A DNA stretch of 50,107 nt from assembly GCA_021784575.1 (NCBI GenBank), contig JAJYHX010000010.1:1-50107 (forward strand), written 5' to 3'. This document shows positions 24,232-33,355 of the stretch, in pieces (positions within the stretch are counted from its first letter, which is position 1; the number at the start of each line of letters is the position of its first letter). The position numbers and the translations under genes were made by a program. Below the pieces are notes generated by a model that was not told the DNA's origin, did not search any database, and saw only the letters and a list, made by a program, of their open reading frames with translations. This stretch comes from Nitrospirota bacterium (GTDB lineage: Bacteria; Nitrospirota; JACRHJ01).

Positions 24232-24295
24232 ATTTGTAGCTGCCCGGCTTATCGGGCAATTTTAAAAAGCGCCCCATAAGTGGGACAGCTACAAG
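24232..24295. repeat. Palindromic element between tRNA-Leu and tRNA-Cys
   Basis: TTGTAGCTG near the left end and CAGCTACAAG at the right end are inverted copies. Between them GCCCGGCTTATCGGGC and GCGCCCCATAAGTGGGAC form smaller dyads around AATTTTAAAA. It may be a small mobile palindrome; one arm could act as a terminator. Confidence 0.45.
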
Positions 24296-24343
24296 AGCAA
24301 AAAACCGAGGAAAAGGCCAGCCTGAATATGACCGGCCCGGGAA

Positions 24344-24418
<75 letters not shown>

Positions 24419-24488
24419 GAAAAAAAGAGCCGGCAGGCAGACGGTTGCACCCGTTCCGTCCTAATGTGCCTGGCCCGGCTTTTGTTTT

Positions 24489-24563
24489 TGGAGCGGGTGG
24501 CGAGATTCGAACTCGTGACTTTCACCTTGGCAAGGTGACACTCTACCACTGAGTTACACCCGC
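24489..24563 (-). tRNA. tRNA-Gly (anticodon GCC)
   Basis: A 75-base cloverleaf: acceptor GCGGGTG/CACCCGC, D arm ACTCAGTGGTAGAGT, anticodon stem TCACC/GGTGA around TTGCCAA, T arm ACGAGTTCGAATCTCGC, encoded CCA. It is one of three tRNA genes in a row, all on the minus strand. Confidence 0.95.
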
Positions 24564-24629
24564 GAAAACCTGCATTCGACAGCGCATAACTATAATTCCA
24601 ACCGTTTTTTTTGTCAAGATTTTTTTGTG

Positions 24630-25352
24630 TCAACGGCGCCGGTTTTTGAGTTGTTCCAGCCGGCCTTTCAGCTCTTCCCTTGTTATTATACCCTTTTCAA
24701 GTAAAATATGAACGAGCGCGTCTATCAGTTTAATCTCCTCGGGCGTGGGCAATACGGCTGATTCCCCTCTCTCCGGCTCGATTATCAGCCCGTCCTCATA
24801 CCCGTACGGGGCATCGATGGCACCCGTCGGCGAATGACGCGAGTCTCTGTCGAAGTGCACTATCTCCATCTTGTCTTCAGGCGCGGACTGTTTTATATCG
24901 ACCTTGTATTCCCTGCCGCCGGTTCCTCCGTAATATTTCTTGATGGATTTCTTTATTACCGATTCCACGGCAAGCAATCCCCGGACTTTTTTCCCGAGCT
25001 TGAAACCAATCTCGTCGGTAATGGAGAGGTCGAACGGGTTGCTGAGAACAATCAGGACTTCGTTGCCGCGCACCCTGAGCGGCAATGCGATATATTTCGC
25101 CGCGTCCTGCGCGCTCATCAGGGCCAGGGCCTCAGGCTCCGGGACCATCTGTGCCTCGGTAAGGCATGTCTGCCTCAGTTGTTCTTCCAGCGCGCTCTCG
25201 ACTTCCTCGGTCGAGACAAACCCGAGATCCACCAGCGCGGAGCCTATTTTCCCGCCCCAGTTCTTCTGGTGGCTCATCGCGGAACGGAGCTGCATGTTGT
25301 CAATCAGCCCCTTCCCCAAAAGCAGTTCGCCGATCTTCTTTCGCTCTGTCAT
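24630..25352 (-). CDS. Stand-alone MshEN/GspE N-terminal domain protein
   Basis: A 240-residue protein. Two tandem MshEN half-motifs occupy residues about 6-60: KIGELLLGKGLIDNMQLRSA, ending in HQ, and KIGSALVDLGFVSTEEVESA, ending in EEQ. The GspE-N-like fold continues to about residue 135 (AAKYIALPLRVRGNEVLIVLS, DLSITDEIGFKLGKKV). In type II secretion and pilus ATPases this region precedes the ATPase, and the MshEN motif can bind cyclic di-GMP. Here there is no ATPase domain; a linker leads to a C-terminal helix (EEIKLIDALVHILLEKGIIT). It is probably a signal-responsive adaptor, but the partner is unknown. ATG 25352. Confidence 0.78.
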   Translation of the reverse strand: MTERKKIGELLLGKGLIDNMQLRSAMSHQKNWGGKIGSALVDLGFVSTEEVESALEEQLRQTCLTEAQMVPEPEALALMSAQDAAKYIALPLRVRGNEVLIVLSNPFDLSITDEIGFKLGKKVRGLLAVESVIKKSIKKYYGGTGGREYKVDIKQSAPEDKMEIVHFDRDSRHSPTGAIDAPYGYEDGLIIEPERGESAVLPTPEEIKLIDALVHILLEKGIITREELKGRLEQLKNRRR

Positions 25353-25449
25353 AATGCGCCTTTACAGGAAAAATGATAAAAATCTAATGTTACGATACCA
25401 ATTATAATAATTCCTGTCAATAAAAAAGGATTCCATTCCCCCTTTGCCC

Positions 25450-25477
25450 TTGCAAACGGCTTTTATGGTGATATAAT
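25450..25477 (+). promoter_or_regulatory. Promoter of the mazG-ABC transporter operon
   Basis: TTGCAA at 25450-25455, 16 bases, then a perfect TATAAT at 25472-25477. The expected start point (about 25484) is only about 12 bases before the mazG ATG, so the leader is very short and no Shine-Dalgarno site is evident before that ATG. Confidence 0.6.
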
Positions 25478-25495
25478 TCCAAATTTGCAAAAAGT

Positions 25496-26290
25496 ATGGG
25501 GGCGGGTTTGAAAAAAGACTACTTCAAAGATATAGTAGATATAATGTCACGGCTCCGCGGGCCGGGCGGATGCCCCTGGGACAGGGAGCAGACCCACGAA
25601 TCCCTGAAACCGTTCCTTGTCGAAGAGACATACGAGGTGCTGGAGGCGATAGACGAGGGAAATCCTTCCAAGGTTAAGGAGGAACTTGGCGATTTGCTGT
25701 TCCAGGTAATATTTCATGCGCAGCTCGCCTCGGAGAAGGGCGAGTTTACAATCGACGACGTCCTGATGCGCATCGGCGAAAAGATGCGGCTTCGGCATCC
25801 GCACGTCTTCGGGGAGAAAAAGCTTAACACCTCAGCCGAAGTCCTCGCGGACTGGGAGAAAATAAAGAAGGCGGAAAAAGGCTATTCCGAAAGAAAATCC
25901 ATACTTGAAGGAGTCCCAAGGGAGCTCCCGGCGCTCATCCGCGCGCACAGGCTACAGGAGCGTGCGGCGCGCGTAGGGTTCGAGTGGGACAGGATACAGG
26001 ACGTTGCGGCCAAGCTGGACGAGGAAATCGGCGAATTCAGGAAGACGCTCCGGGAGAGCGACCCGGCCAGGATGGAGGACGAGCTTGGCGATGTATTCTT
26101 CGTCCTCGTGAACATCGCGCGGTTTATCGGAGTAAACCCGGAGGACGCGCTCAGGAAGACCATATCCAAGTTCATCTCGCGTTTTCAGTATATCGAGGAA
26201 AAAGCCGCCGGGCTTGGCGTGGAACTGTCGGATATGACACTTGCGGAAATGGACAGGCTCTGGGACGAGGCGAAAGAGACAGGCAGATGA
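25496..26290 (+). CDS. mazG: Nucleoside triphosphate pyrophosphohydrolase MazG
   Basis: A 264-residue house-cleaning enzyme that hydrolyses NTPs and aberrant nucleotides to monophosphates. Two MazG domains are visible: the first with CPWDREQTHESLKPFLVEE and ELGDLLFQVIFHAQLA, the second with KLDEEIGEF and EDELGDVFFVLVNIARF, each carrying the EExxE/D-type metal site. The ATG at 25496 is close to the predicted transcription start; a TTG four codons later is an alternative. Its stop overlaps the start of the ABC ATPase gene (ATGA). Confidence 0.95.
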   Translation: MGAGLKKDYFKDIVDIMSRLRGPGGCPWDREQTHESLKPFLVEETYEVLEAIDEGNPSKVKEELGDLLFQVIFHAQLASEKGEFTIDDVLMRIGEKMRLRHPHVFGEKKLNTSAEVLADWEKIKKAEKGYSERKSILEGVPRELPALIRAHRLQERAARVGFEWDRIQDVAAKLDEEIGEFRKTLRESDPARMEDELGDVFFVLVNIARFIGVNPEDALRKTISKFISRFQYIEEKAAGLGVELSDMTLAEMDRLWDEAKETGR

Positions 26291-27234
26291 CAGACGGCCC
26301 GATCCTGAGAACAGAGAGGCTTTCAAAGAGATACGGGAAGCGGTGGGCCGTTTCCGGGCTTGACCTGGAAGTCCCGCGCGGAGAGATTTACGGCTTCCTC
26401 GGCCCGAACGGCGCCGGGAAGACCACAAGCATACGGATGATGCTTGGGCTTATTCAGCCCACATCTGGCAAGGCGGAGATAAGCGGCATCGGAGTCCAGT
26501 CCGACCCCGTAAACGCGCTGTCGCATGTCGGGGCGATGGTCGAGACACCGGCTTTTTACGGCTACCTTACGGGCCGCGAAAACCTCCGGATACTCGGGAA
26601 AATATCCGGAAGCGCCGCCGGTCGACCTGCGGCGGACGACAGGCGCGTGGACGAAGTCCTGGATATGGTGGGGCTTCTTGAACGCGGAAACGACAAGGTG
26701 AAAGGTTATTCACAGGGTATGCGCCAGAGGCTCGGCCTCGCCCAGGCCCTGCTCGCAAGGCCCGCAGTGATAATCCTCGACGAGCCGACGAACGGGCTCG
26801 ACCCCTCCGGTATGCTTGAGGTCCGGCGGCTTATCAAGGACCTTTCGGCAAAGGAAGGGATAACCGTCTTCATATCCAGTCATCTGCTGCACGAGGTGCA
26901 GGCCATCTGCGGCAGGGTGGCCATAATAAACGAAGGGAAGCTGGTCGCGGAGGGACTGGTGGAGCAGCTTCTCAGAAGCGAGCTCATAAAACTCGACATC
27001 AAGGTATCGGACAAAAAACGCGCCATGGACATCCTGCGGGAATACGGCCCCATGCCTTCGGGCGGAAACGGCGACATTGCCCTCAACATAGAAAGCGGCC
27101 GCGTGCCGGAGGTCAACAGGCTCCTCGTGGAATCGGGCGTGGACGTGTTCGCGCTTATCCCGCGCGAGGAATCGCTTGAAAAATTCTTCCTTGAGCTTAC
27201 CGGGTATGCAAGCGGCGACAGGGGGGCCTCCTGA
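26287..27234 (+). CDS. ABC transporter ATP-binding protein (ABC-2 exporter type)
   Basis: A 315-residue ATPase with Walker [11 protein letters not shown], signature YSQGMRQRLGLAQALL, Walker B VIILDEPTNGLDP and the switch histidine in SSHLLHE. The C-terminal 90 residues resemble the extension of multidrug or bacitracin-type (BcrA/CcmA-like) exporter ATPases. It starts at ATG 26287, overlapping the mazG stop by four bases, and its own stop overlaps the permease start. It drives the adjacent membrane protein; the substrate is unknown. Confidence 0.92.
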   Translation: MTDGPILRTERLSKRYGKRWAVSGLDLEVPRGEIYGFLGPNGAGKTTSIRMMLGLIQPTSGKAEISGIGVQSDPVNALSHVGAMVETPAFYGYLTGRENLRILGKISGSAAGRPAADDRRVDEVLDMVGLLERGNDKVKGYSQGMRQRLGLAQALLARPAVIILDEPTNGLDPSGMLEVRRLIKDLSAKEGITVFISSHLLHEVQAICGRVAIINEGKLVAEGLVEQLLRSELIKLDIKVSDKKRAMDILREYGPMPSGGNGDIALNIESGRVPEVNRLLVESGVDVFALIPREESLEKFFLELTGYASGDRGAS

Positions 27235-28070
27235 TGCCGTCAAGGGTCTTCATGCTGGCCAAAATAGAGCTTTACAAGATATTCAGGCTTAAGTACGCCT
27301 ATTTCCTTGTCGTGTTCGTTGTGATAAACGCATTCCTCGTGGGCCTTGGGTCGCGCATATTCCCGGAGCTCCTGGCCGCGCTTCGGGGCAGTGCGGGCGG
27401 CGGATCTTTCGACGGCTACACGTTCGCCTCAATAATCGCCTCCGGAACATTCAGCTCCGCCGGCGCCGGGACAATAGCCATGCTCGCCTTCTCCGGTTCG
27501 CTCATATCCTCCGAGACGGACAGCGGCACGATAAAGAACATCCTCGTGCGCCCGGTGAAGAGGTCGGATTTCATAATCTCCAAGGCGGCGGCGCTCTTTG
27601 TCTATTGTCTCCTGATTGTAATAATCACCGCAATATTGAGCGTGGCGTCCGGGGCGCTCCTGTACGGGATGAAAGACATCACGATAGCCGAGACCGGCGA
27701 GGTATTCCGGACAAGGGCCGAGATGCTCGGCAACCTCGGCATAAGCTACCTGATGGACCTTTTGTCGATCTACACCGTCGGCTGCATGGGGCTTTTCCTA
27801 TCCGTCCTCATAAACAACGCCGGATGGGCGGTAATCACGGCCCTCGTGGTCTACTTCCCCGTGATGTTCCTGAAGAATTTCGGGCTGTTCTCCTCATGGA
27901 TTTTTACGGCGTATATGGATCTGGGGCAGAACATCCTGAGGGAGATGGCGGTCGTAAAATCAAGAACCTGGACTCCGGAGATATACTACTTCCTTGCCGT
28001 GAACTTCTGCACAATAATTGTCTTCCTCGGCCTCTCGCTTGTCGTTTTCAGGCGGAAGGAAATCAACTGA
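27234..28070 (+). CDS. ABC-2 type transporter permease
   Basis: A 278-residue membrane protein with about six spans: an N-terminal span after KIELYKIFRLKYAYFLVVFV, a group around FSGSLISSETDSGTIKNILV, AALFVYCLLIVIITAILSVA, YTVGCMGLFLSVLI, AVITALVVYFPVMFL, and a C-terminal FLAVNFCTIIVFLGLSLVVF. The phrase SETDSGTIKNILVRPVKRSD is the family hallmark. It pairs with the preceding ATPase (one-base overlap, TGATG) to form an exporter. Confidence 0.88.
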   Translation: MPSRVFMLAKIELYKIFRLKYAYFLVVFVVINAFLVGLGSRIFPELLAALRGSAGGGSFDGYTFASIIASGTFSSAGAGTIAMLAFSGSLISSETDSGTIKNILVRPVKRSDFIISKAAALFVYCLLIVIITAILSVASGALLYGMKDITIAETGEVFRTRAEMLGNLGISYLMDLLSIYTVGCMGLFLSVLINNAGWAVITALVVYFPVMFLKNFGLFSSWIFTAYMDLGQNILREMAVVKSRTWTPEIYYFLAVNFCTIIVFLGLSLVVFRRKEIN

Positions 28071-28071
28071 C

Positions 28072-29544
28072 ATGAAAAAGATTTTTCTGTTGATAGCGCT
28101 GTCGTGTCTGCTCGCGCCTCGCGTCTCTTTTGCGGCAAAGCCGCCGGAATACACAAAGCAGTCCCTGAACCTTCCCGGACAGATAATTAATTTTGCCGTA
28201 GAGGACCTGAACGGGGACGGCCTGAAGGACATCGTAGCCGTCTGCCTTTACAAGCCGAAGGGAAAGGCCCCGGAGCGGTGCTTCTCCGTCTTCTACCAGA
28301 AAAAGGGGGCCGGGTTCAAATCCAGTCCCGACGAGTCCTGGGTGCTCGACCCCGAGGCAGTCGTGTACGACATAGGCGGCATCCGGGGAAGCGGCGGCAA
28401 GGCAATCGTCTATCTTCGGCCCGACGGGCTTTACGCCTACCTGCCGCACAACGGCAGATACAACTTCCGCCCCGTCCTGCTGGTCAGGGCGCAGGGCGCA
28501 ATATTCAATCATCCGGACCCGCGCGACCTGCCCCGCTGGCCGCTTGTCCTGGACGGCAACGGGAAGAACGAAGGCTTCCTGCTTGTCCCGGGCATCACAA
28601 GACTTTTAATATACCAGGCCGCTCCCGGCTACAGGCCGGCGGGATCCGTCCCTCTCACAATCCGCACCACGTTCTCCGAGGACGTCATGGACCCCGGAAG
28701 GATTACGGTATCCAACAAGGTGCCGAATATATCCGCCGTGCCGTTTACGTCCCGCTCCGCCCAGGACCTGTTCGTCACCTGGGAGGACAGCGCGGACGTC
28801 TATTTCAGGAGAAAGCCCGGTTTCTCAGGCGTTCCGAACGTGCGGTTCAGGCCAGGCCTTATGAAGGTGAAGAAGGAGATGATCTACAACGCCGTGGTCA
28901 GGCCGATAGATTTAAAGGGCGACGGGACATACGATTTTGTCGTAACGAAGATGACCGGCGGCATATCCCAGGCAAGGAGCCTTGTGTTCGTCTACGAGAG
29001 GAACCGGGGCGGGAATTTCCCGGCCAAGCCCACCCAGACAATAGTAACCGAAGGGGTAATCGGGCCAAAGTTCCTCGACATGAACGGCGACGGGCGGAAA
29101 GACATGATACTGCCGACGGTCAAGATGGGGTTAGGCAACCTGATTAACATGGTCACGTCGAAAGAAATAAAGATGACGCTTGGGATATACATCCAGGGCA
29201 GGGACGGAAGGTTCCCGGACAGGCCGACAAAGGAAAAACTCGTGAGCTTCCAGCTCGACCTTGCCCACATAGGGAAAAACCCGAAGCCGGTCATGGCCTT
29301 CGGGAAGTTCACGAAGGGGCCCGGATACGGCCTGGCCGTCGCCGCGAAAAACGACCGCGTATCCCTTTACATGCCCGACCCTTACAGCTTCCTGACGGAC
29401 TTCCCGTCCCTGGACATTGACGTGCCCGCGCCGACGGAAATGAAGGCTGTGGACTTAAACGGCGACGGCATAGACGACCTCGTGATGTCGTATAAAATGA
29501 AGAAGGCGGAGGGTAAAACAATAAACGTGTTTTTATCGAAATAA
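28072..29544 (+). CDS. Exported FG-GAP/VCBS-repeat protein
   Basis: A 490-residue protein with signal peptide MKKIFLLIALSCLLAPRVSFA. Four Ca2+-binding-like FG-GAP repeats are recognisable by their aspartate loops: DLNGDGLKDI, DLKGDGTYDF, DMNGDGRKDM and DLNGDGIDDL. It is likely a beta-propeller in the periplasm or at the cell surface. The start at ATG 28072 lies two bases after the permease stop and gives a clean signal peptide; a longer frame upstream only overlaps the permease. It may be an accessory of the exporter, but no specific function is evident. Confidence 0.82.
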   Translation: MKKIFLLIALSCLLAPRVSFAAKPPEYTKQSLNLPGQIINFAVEDLNGDGLKDIVAVCLYKPKGKAPERCFSVFYQKKGAGFKSSPDESWVLDPEAVVYDIGGIRGSGGKAIVYLRPDGLYAYLPHNGRYNFRPVLLVRAQGAIFNHPDPRDLPRWPLVLDGNGKNEGFLLVPGITRLLIYQAAPGYRPAGSVPLTIRTTFSEDVMDPGRITVSNKVPNISAVPFTSRSAQDLFVTWEDSADVYFRRKPGFSGVPNVRFRPGLMKVKKEMIYNAVVRPIDLKGDGTYDFVVTKMTGGISQARSLVFVYERNRGGNFPAKPTQTIVTEGVIGPKFLDMNGDGRKDMILPTVKMGLGNLINMVTSKEIKMTLGIYIQGRDGRFPDRPTKEKLVSFQLDLAHIGKNPKPVMAFGKFTKGPGYGLAVAAKNDRVSLYMPDPYSFLTDFPSLDIDVPAPTEMKAVDLNGDGIDDLVMSYKMKKAEGKTINVFLSK

Positions 29545-29625
29545 TTTAAAGCGGATTCTTCGCGGAGCCAGCCATGAGCGAAGCCGAAGGGGCAGCCGAA
29601 CTGGCACAGGATGACAGGCGGCGAG
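29545..29625. repeat. Short palindromic repeat between convergent genes
   Basis: GCGGATTCTTCGCGGAGCC, GAGCGAAGCCGAAGGGG and GGATGACAGG are phrases of the same type as at 44811-44840 and 45775-45860. It separates the FG-GAP gene from the convergent sensor kinase gene. Confidence 0.4.
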
Positions 29626-30633
29626 CTAAATAAACATCACCGTGACCTTCGTGCCCTCGCCCTCCCTGCTATCGATGGTTATTTCGCCATTGTGCGTGTT
29701 TACTATCCACTTGCAGATGCACAGCCCAAGGCCCGTGCCGCCGGATTCGCGGGCCCTCGCCTTGTCCACCCTGTAGAACCGCTCGAAAATCTTTGGAAGC
29801 TCCGCCTCCGGTATTCCTATGCCGGTGTCCGTAACCGTCACCTCGCTCACCCCGGCGATATTCCTAAGCGCAATCTCCACACTCCCGCCTTCGGGCGTAT
29901 AGCGAAGGGCGTTCACGACAAGGTTCGTGAACAACTGCCGGAGCCTGTCGAAATCGCCTTCTATCAAGCTCCCTTCCGGGTGGTTTATGGTCATCTTCAG
30001 TTTTATGCCCTTTTCCCGCGACATCGGGATAAGGCCCGCATAAACCTCGCGTATCACGTCGTCGAGCAGGACGGGGGCGAGATCCACCAGGAGCTCGTTG
30101 GCGTCCGTGCGGGCCAGGAACATGAGGTCCTTAAGCAGGTATTCCATCCTGTCTATGTCTTCGAGGCTGCTCCTCAGAACCTGCCTGTATTCCTCCGGCC
30201 CCCGCTCGCGCCGAAGAGCGATTTCTATGTTGCCTTTCATTATCGTGATGGGCGAGCGCATCTCGTGAGAGGCGTCGGCCAGGAAACGCCTTTGGGACGT
30301 TATGGCCTCGTCCATACCGTCCTTCAGCGTCCTAAGCGCTTCACGCACCCCTTCCACCTCTTCCGGCACGTCGGCTTCTTTCGGCAGGTCGATCCATGTG
30401 CCCGACTCCCCGCCTCTGTCCGTCAGCGTCCGGAAAGACCAAAGCTCTATCGCGGCGAGGATATATGCGGCAAGGAAAGACGCGCCCGCGAAAAAGGCGC
30501 AGGCGACGACAAAGGCTGTCATGGGACTTCCGGGACGGATAAGCTGATAGAGACCGATGGAGAGGACGAACAGAACCAGGCCGAACAGCGAATACCTCGC
30601 GGCCAGCCTCTTTTTTATTGTAACATTTCTCAT
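29626..30633 (-). CDS. Sensor histidine kinase
   Basis: A 335-residue kinase with two N-terminal membrane spans (about 13-31 and 39-63) and almost no periplasmic loop between them, so it probably senses within the membrane. The phosphorylated His123 is in DASHEMRSPI. The N box (NLVVNALRYTPEGG), G1 (DTGIGIP), F box (IFERFYRVD) and G2 (GGTGLGLCICKWIV) are intact. Its start overlaps the response regulator stop by four bases, so the two form a pair. Confidence 0.93.
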   Translation of the reverse strand: MRNVTIKKRLAARYSLFGLVLFVLSIGLYQLIRPGSPMTAFVVACAFFAGASFLAAYILAAIELWSFRTLTDRGGESGTWIDLPKEADVPEEVEGVREALRTLKDGMDEAITSQRRFLADASHEMRSPITIMKGNIEIALRRERGPEEYRQVLRSSLEDIDRMEYLLKDLMFLARTDANELLVDLAPVLLDDVIREVYAGLIPMSREKGIKLKMTINHPEGSLIEGDFDRLRQLFTNLVVNALRYTPEGGSVEIALRNIAGVSEVTVTDTGIGIPEAELPKIFERFYRVDKARARESGGTGLGLCICKWIVNTHNGEITIDSREGEGTKVTVMFI

Positions 30634-31295
30634 TCCTTGAGGGTATACCCCACGCCCCGGACCGTTTGGATAAGCTTCTTGTCGAAGCCCTTGTCCACCT
30701 TGTTCCTGAGGAAGTTGATGTAAACGTCCACGACGTTTGTCATCCTGTCGAAGTTAATGTCCCAGACATGCTCGGAAAGGGTCGTCCTGGAAAGCGGCTT
30801 CCCGATGTTGCGCATCATATACTCGAGGAGCGAGAACTCCTTGGCCGTAAGGGAAAGCTCCACTTCACCCCTTTTTACCTTCCTTGTGGCCGGGTCGAGA
30901 GTGAGGTCGGCAATCTTCAGCATGGCGACCTCGGCCTTCCCGCGCCTGAGCAGTGACCGGAGCCGCGCAAGCAGTTCCTGGAAGGCGAATGGCTTCGTCA
31001 GGTAATCGTCCGCGCCGGAGTCAAGCCCCATCACCTTGTCGGCCAGGGTATCCCGCGCGGTAAGCATCAGGACGGGCACGTTCATCTTTTTCGCCCGCAC
31101 CTCGCGCATGACCTCTATCCCGTTTTTCTTCGGGAGCATGAGGTCCAGCAGCATCGCGTCGTAGACGTTCATCCCGAGCATGGACAATCCCTCGATACCG
31201 TCGGATGCCACGTCCACCGCGTAGCCTTCTTCCTGAAGGCCCTTCTTTATAAAGCTTGCGACCTTCTGTTCGTCTTCTACTACAAGTATTCTCAT
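30630..31295 (-). CDS. OmpR-family response regulator
   Basis: A 221-residue regulator. The receiver domain has the acidic pocket VVEDE and phospho-acceptor Asp51 in MLLDLMLPKKNG, with the conserved Thr (LMLTARD) and Lys (DDYLTKPFAF). The C-terminal winged helix contains LTAKEFSLLEYMMRNIGKPL, DVYINFLRNKVD and the end TVRGVGYTL. It resembles the CusR/CopR group, often linked to metal or envelope stress, but the cognate kinase lacks a periplasmic sensor. It lies 19 bases after ptsI. Confidence 0.94.
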   Translation of the reverse strand: MRILVVEDEQKVASFIKKGLQEEGYAVDVASDGIEGLSMLGMNVYDAMLLDLMLPKKNGIEVMREVRAKKMNVPVLMLTARDTLADKVMGLDSGADDYLTKPFAFQELLARLRSLLRRGKAEVAMLKIADLTLDPATRKVKRGEVELSLTAKEFSLLEYMMRNIGKPLSRTTLSEHVWDINFDRMTNVVDVYINFLRNKVDKGFDKKLIQTVRGVGYTLKE

Positions 31296-31314
31296 GGGGC
31301 ACCTGCCTTTGCCT

Positions 31315-33078
31315 CTAATACATCAGTTTGCCTTCCCGCGTTATGTCTTCCGGAAAACGGTTCGCCATGAAACTGATGACATAATCCCTCGACTCCTCCG
31401 CGGTGGAGAAGTTCATCGCGCTTTCGGCAAGCTCCATCGCCTCCTTGAGCTCGGACTGCCTTATTACCTTTTTCATCCGCGGGATAGAAAACGGGCTCAT
31501 GGAAAGCTCGTCGAAACCGAGCCCTATGAGCACAAGCGAGTATTTGGCCTCGCTGGCCATCTCGCCGCACATCGCGACCGGTATGCCCTGCCGGTGCGCG
31601 GCCTCCACAATAATCTTGAGCAGGCGGATGACCGCCGGGTGAAGCGGCTCGTAGAGATATGCCACATGCTCGTTCGTCCTGTCTATCGCCAGGGAATACT
31701 GTATCAGGTCGTTCGTCCCCACGCTGAAGAAATCGCACTCGCGGGCCAGGACGTCCGCGGTAATCGCGGCGGACGGTATTTCTACCATTATACCAATTTC
31801 CATGTTTTCGTTAAAGGGGAGTTTCTCCCGCCTCAGCTCTTCCATCGCCTCCCGGACGACGGCGTTCGCGGCCCTTACCTCGGCCACCCCGGAGATCATC
31901 GGATACATGAGCTTCAAGTTCCCGTATGCGCTCGCCCGCAGTATGCCGCGCACCTGCGTCTTGAATATCTCTCTCCTCGTCAGGGAAAACCTTATCGCCC
32001 GGAGCCCCAGGGCCGGGTTCGCCTCGTCTTTTATAGGCATCGGAACGGGTATCTTGTCGCCTCCGAGGTCGAAGGTGCGCACCACCACGTGATAAGGGTC
32101 CATCTTCTCCGCGATGCGCTTGCAGGCCATGAAATGCTCCTCCTCCGTGGGGAGCTCGTTTCGGTTCAGGAACAGGAACTCCGTCCGGAAAAGCCCGACT
32201 CCCTTCGCGCCGTGCCCGATTACGCTGTCCATTTCCTCGGGTATTTCGATATTCGCGGCCAGACGCACCTCGTGGCCGTCGAGCGTTACCGCCGGGAGGC
32301 GGCTTATCTTTATAAGCTCCTTCTCGAAATATTTATATTTCCTCTGCCGTTCGAGGTATTCCAGGAACGTGTCCTGGCCGGGGTTCACGACGACCACGCC
32401 GAGGTTGCCGTCGACGATTATCGGGTCGCCGTTCTTTACGCCGAGGCTTATGTCCTCGAGGCCGACGACCGCCGGAAGCTCGAGCGAACGCGCCATTATC
32501 GCGGTATGGGACGTGCTGCTCCCTATGTCCGTAACGAACGCGAGCACGCGGTCCTTGCGCATCTGGAACGTATCCGACGGCGCGAGGTCGTGCGCCACGA
32601 CGATGGATTCCTCCGGGATGTTGGAAAGAGAATCCATGCCCTTCCCGGAGAGGTTCCTCTGTATCCTCTCGCCCACGTGCTCGATGTCGGACTTACGCTC
32701 GCGGAGATAGCTGTCGCCCATGCCGTTGAAGATGTTCATAAAGCGGTTGACGACTTCCTTCAGCGCGTATTCGGCGTTTACCATCTGTCCCCTGATAATC
32801 TCGATGGTGCCGTTTATCAGCATCTTGTCGTCGAGTATCATCAGGTGCGAGTCGAGTATGTAGCCGTGCTCCTCGCCGATGTCGAACGACAGCTTCTTCC
32901 TTATGTCCTCGAGCTGGTCCTTGGACGTCGCAACGGCCCTCTTGAAACGGGCGATCTCCTGCGCCGTCTCGCCCTCGGTTATGGTGTGCCTGGATACGGA
33001 GACACGGTTTCTGTCCACGATGAAGACCTTCCCGATTGCGACACCAAGCGAGGCGCCTATACCCTGGTAAAGCTTCAC
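31315..33078 (-). CDS. ptsI: Phosphoenolpyruvate--protein phosphotransferase (enzyme I)
   Basis: A 587-residue enzyme I that takes phosphate from PEP and passes it to HPr. The catalytic His191 is in [12 protein letters not shown]. The PEP-binding barrel carries [24 protein letters not shown]-type sequence, [32 protein letters not shown] and the cysteine motif VAMCGEMAS. There is no GAF domain, so it is the sugar-type rather than the nitrogen-type (PtsP) enzyme. The start is GTG 33078, seven bases after the HPr stop. Confidence 0.96.
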   Translation of the reverse strand: MKLYQGIGASLGVAIGKVFIVDRNRVSVSRHTITEGETAQEIARFKRAVATSKDQLEDIRKKLSFDIGEEHGYILDSHLMILDDKMLINGTIEIIRGQMVNAEYALKEVVNRFMNIFNGMGDSYLRERKSDIEHVGERIQRNLSGKGMDSLSNIPEESIVVAHDLAPSDTFQMRKDRVLAFVTDIGSSTSHTAIMARSLELPAVVGLEDISLGVKNGDPIIVDGNLGVVVVNPGQDTFLEYLERQRKYKYFEKELIKISRLPAVTLDGHEVRLAANIEIPEEMDSVIGHGAKGVGLFRTEFLFLNRNELPTEEEHFMACKRIAEKMDPYHVVVRTFDLGGDKIPVPMPIKDEANPALGLRAIRFSLTRREIFKTQVRGILRASAYGNLKLMYPMISGVAEVRAANAVVREAMEELRREKLPFNENMEIGIMVEIPSAAITADVLARECDFFSVGTNDLIQYSLAIDRTNEHVAYLYEPLHPAVIRLLKIIVEAAHRQGIPVAMCGEMASEAKYSLVLIGLGFDELSMSPFSIPRMKKVIRQSELKEAMELAESAMNFSTAEESRDYVISFMANRFPEDITREGKLMY

Positions 33079-33085
33079 TTGCGTC

Positions 33086-33355
33086 TCAGACCTCCTCGTG
33101 GAACTTCGCGTCGATCAGGTTTTTTATAGCCTCGACCGCCTGCCCCTCGTCCGGCCCTTGGGCCCTTATAAGGACGTCGGAGCCCTTCGCGGCGGCAAGC
33201 ATCATAATGCCCATGATGCTCTTTCCGTTCACCTCAATGCCGTCCTTCTCGAGCGTGACCTCCGAGTTGAAGAGGTTGGCCGTGCGGACAAAAAGCGCCG
33301 CCGCCCTCGCGTGAAGGCCAAGCCTGTTCTGTATCTTTGCCGCGGATTCGACCAA
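33086..33355 (-). CDS. ptsH: Phosphocarrier protein HPr
   Basis: An 89-residue HPr. The enzyme I target His15 is in [10 protein letters not shown] and the regulatory Ser46 is in [13 protein letters not shown], the target of HPr kinase, whose gene is close by. It can therefore be phosphorylated at both sites. The start is a TTG at 33355, three bases after the TAA of the EIIA gene, with AGAAGGTG about nine bases upstream. No closer ATG exists. Confidence 0.95.
   Translation of the reverse strand: MVESAAKIQNRLGLHARAAALFVRTANLFNSEVTLEKDGIEVNGKSIMGIMMLAAAKGSDVLIRAQGPDEGQAVEAIKNLIDAKFHEEV

Noticed and set aside
31294-33129. 611-codon antisense frame opposite ptsI
   Set aside because: A shadow of a highly conserved gene with all enzyme I motifs on the other strand.
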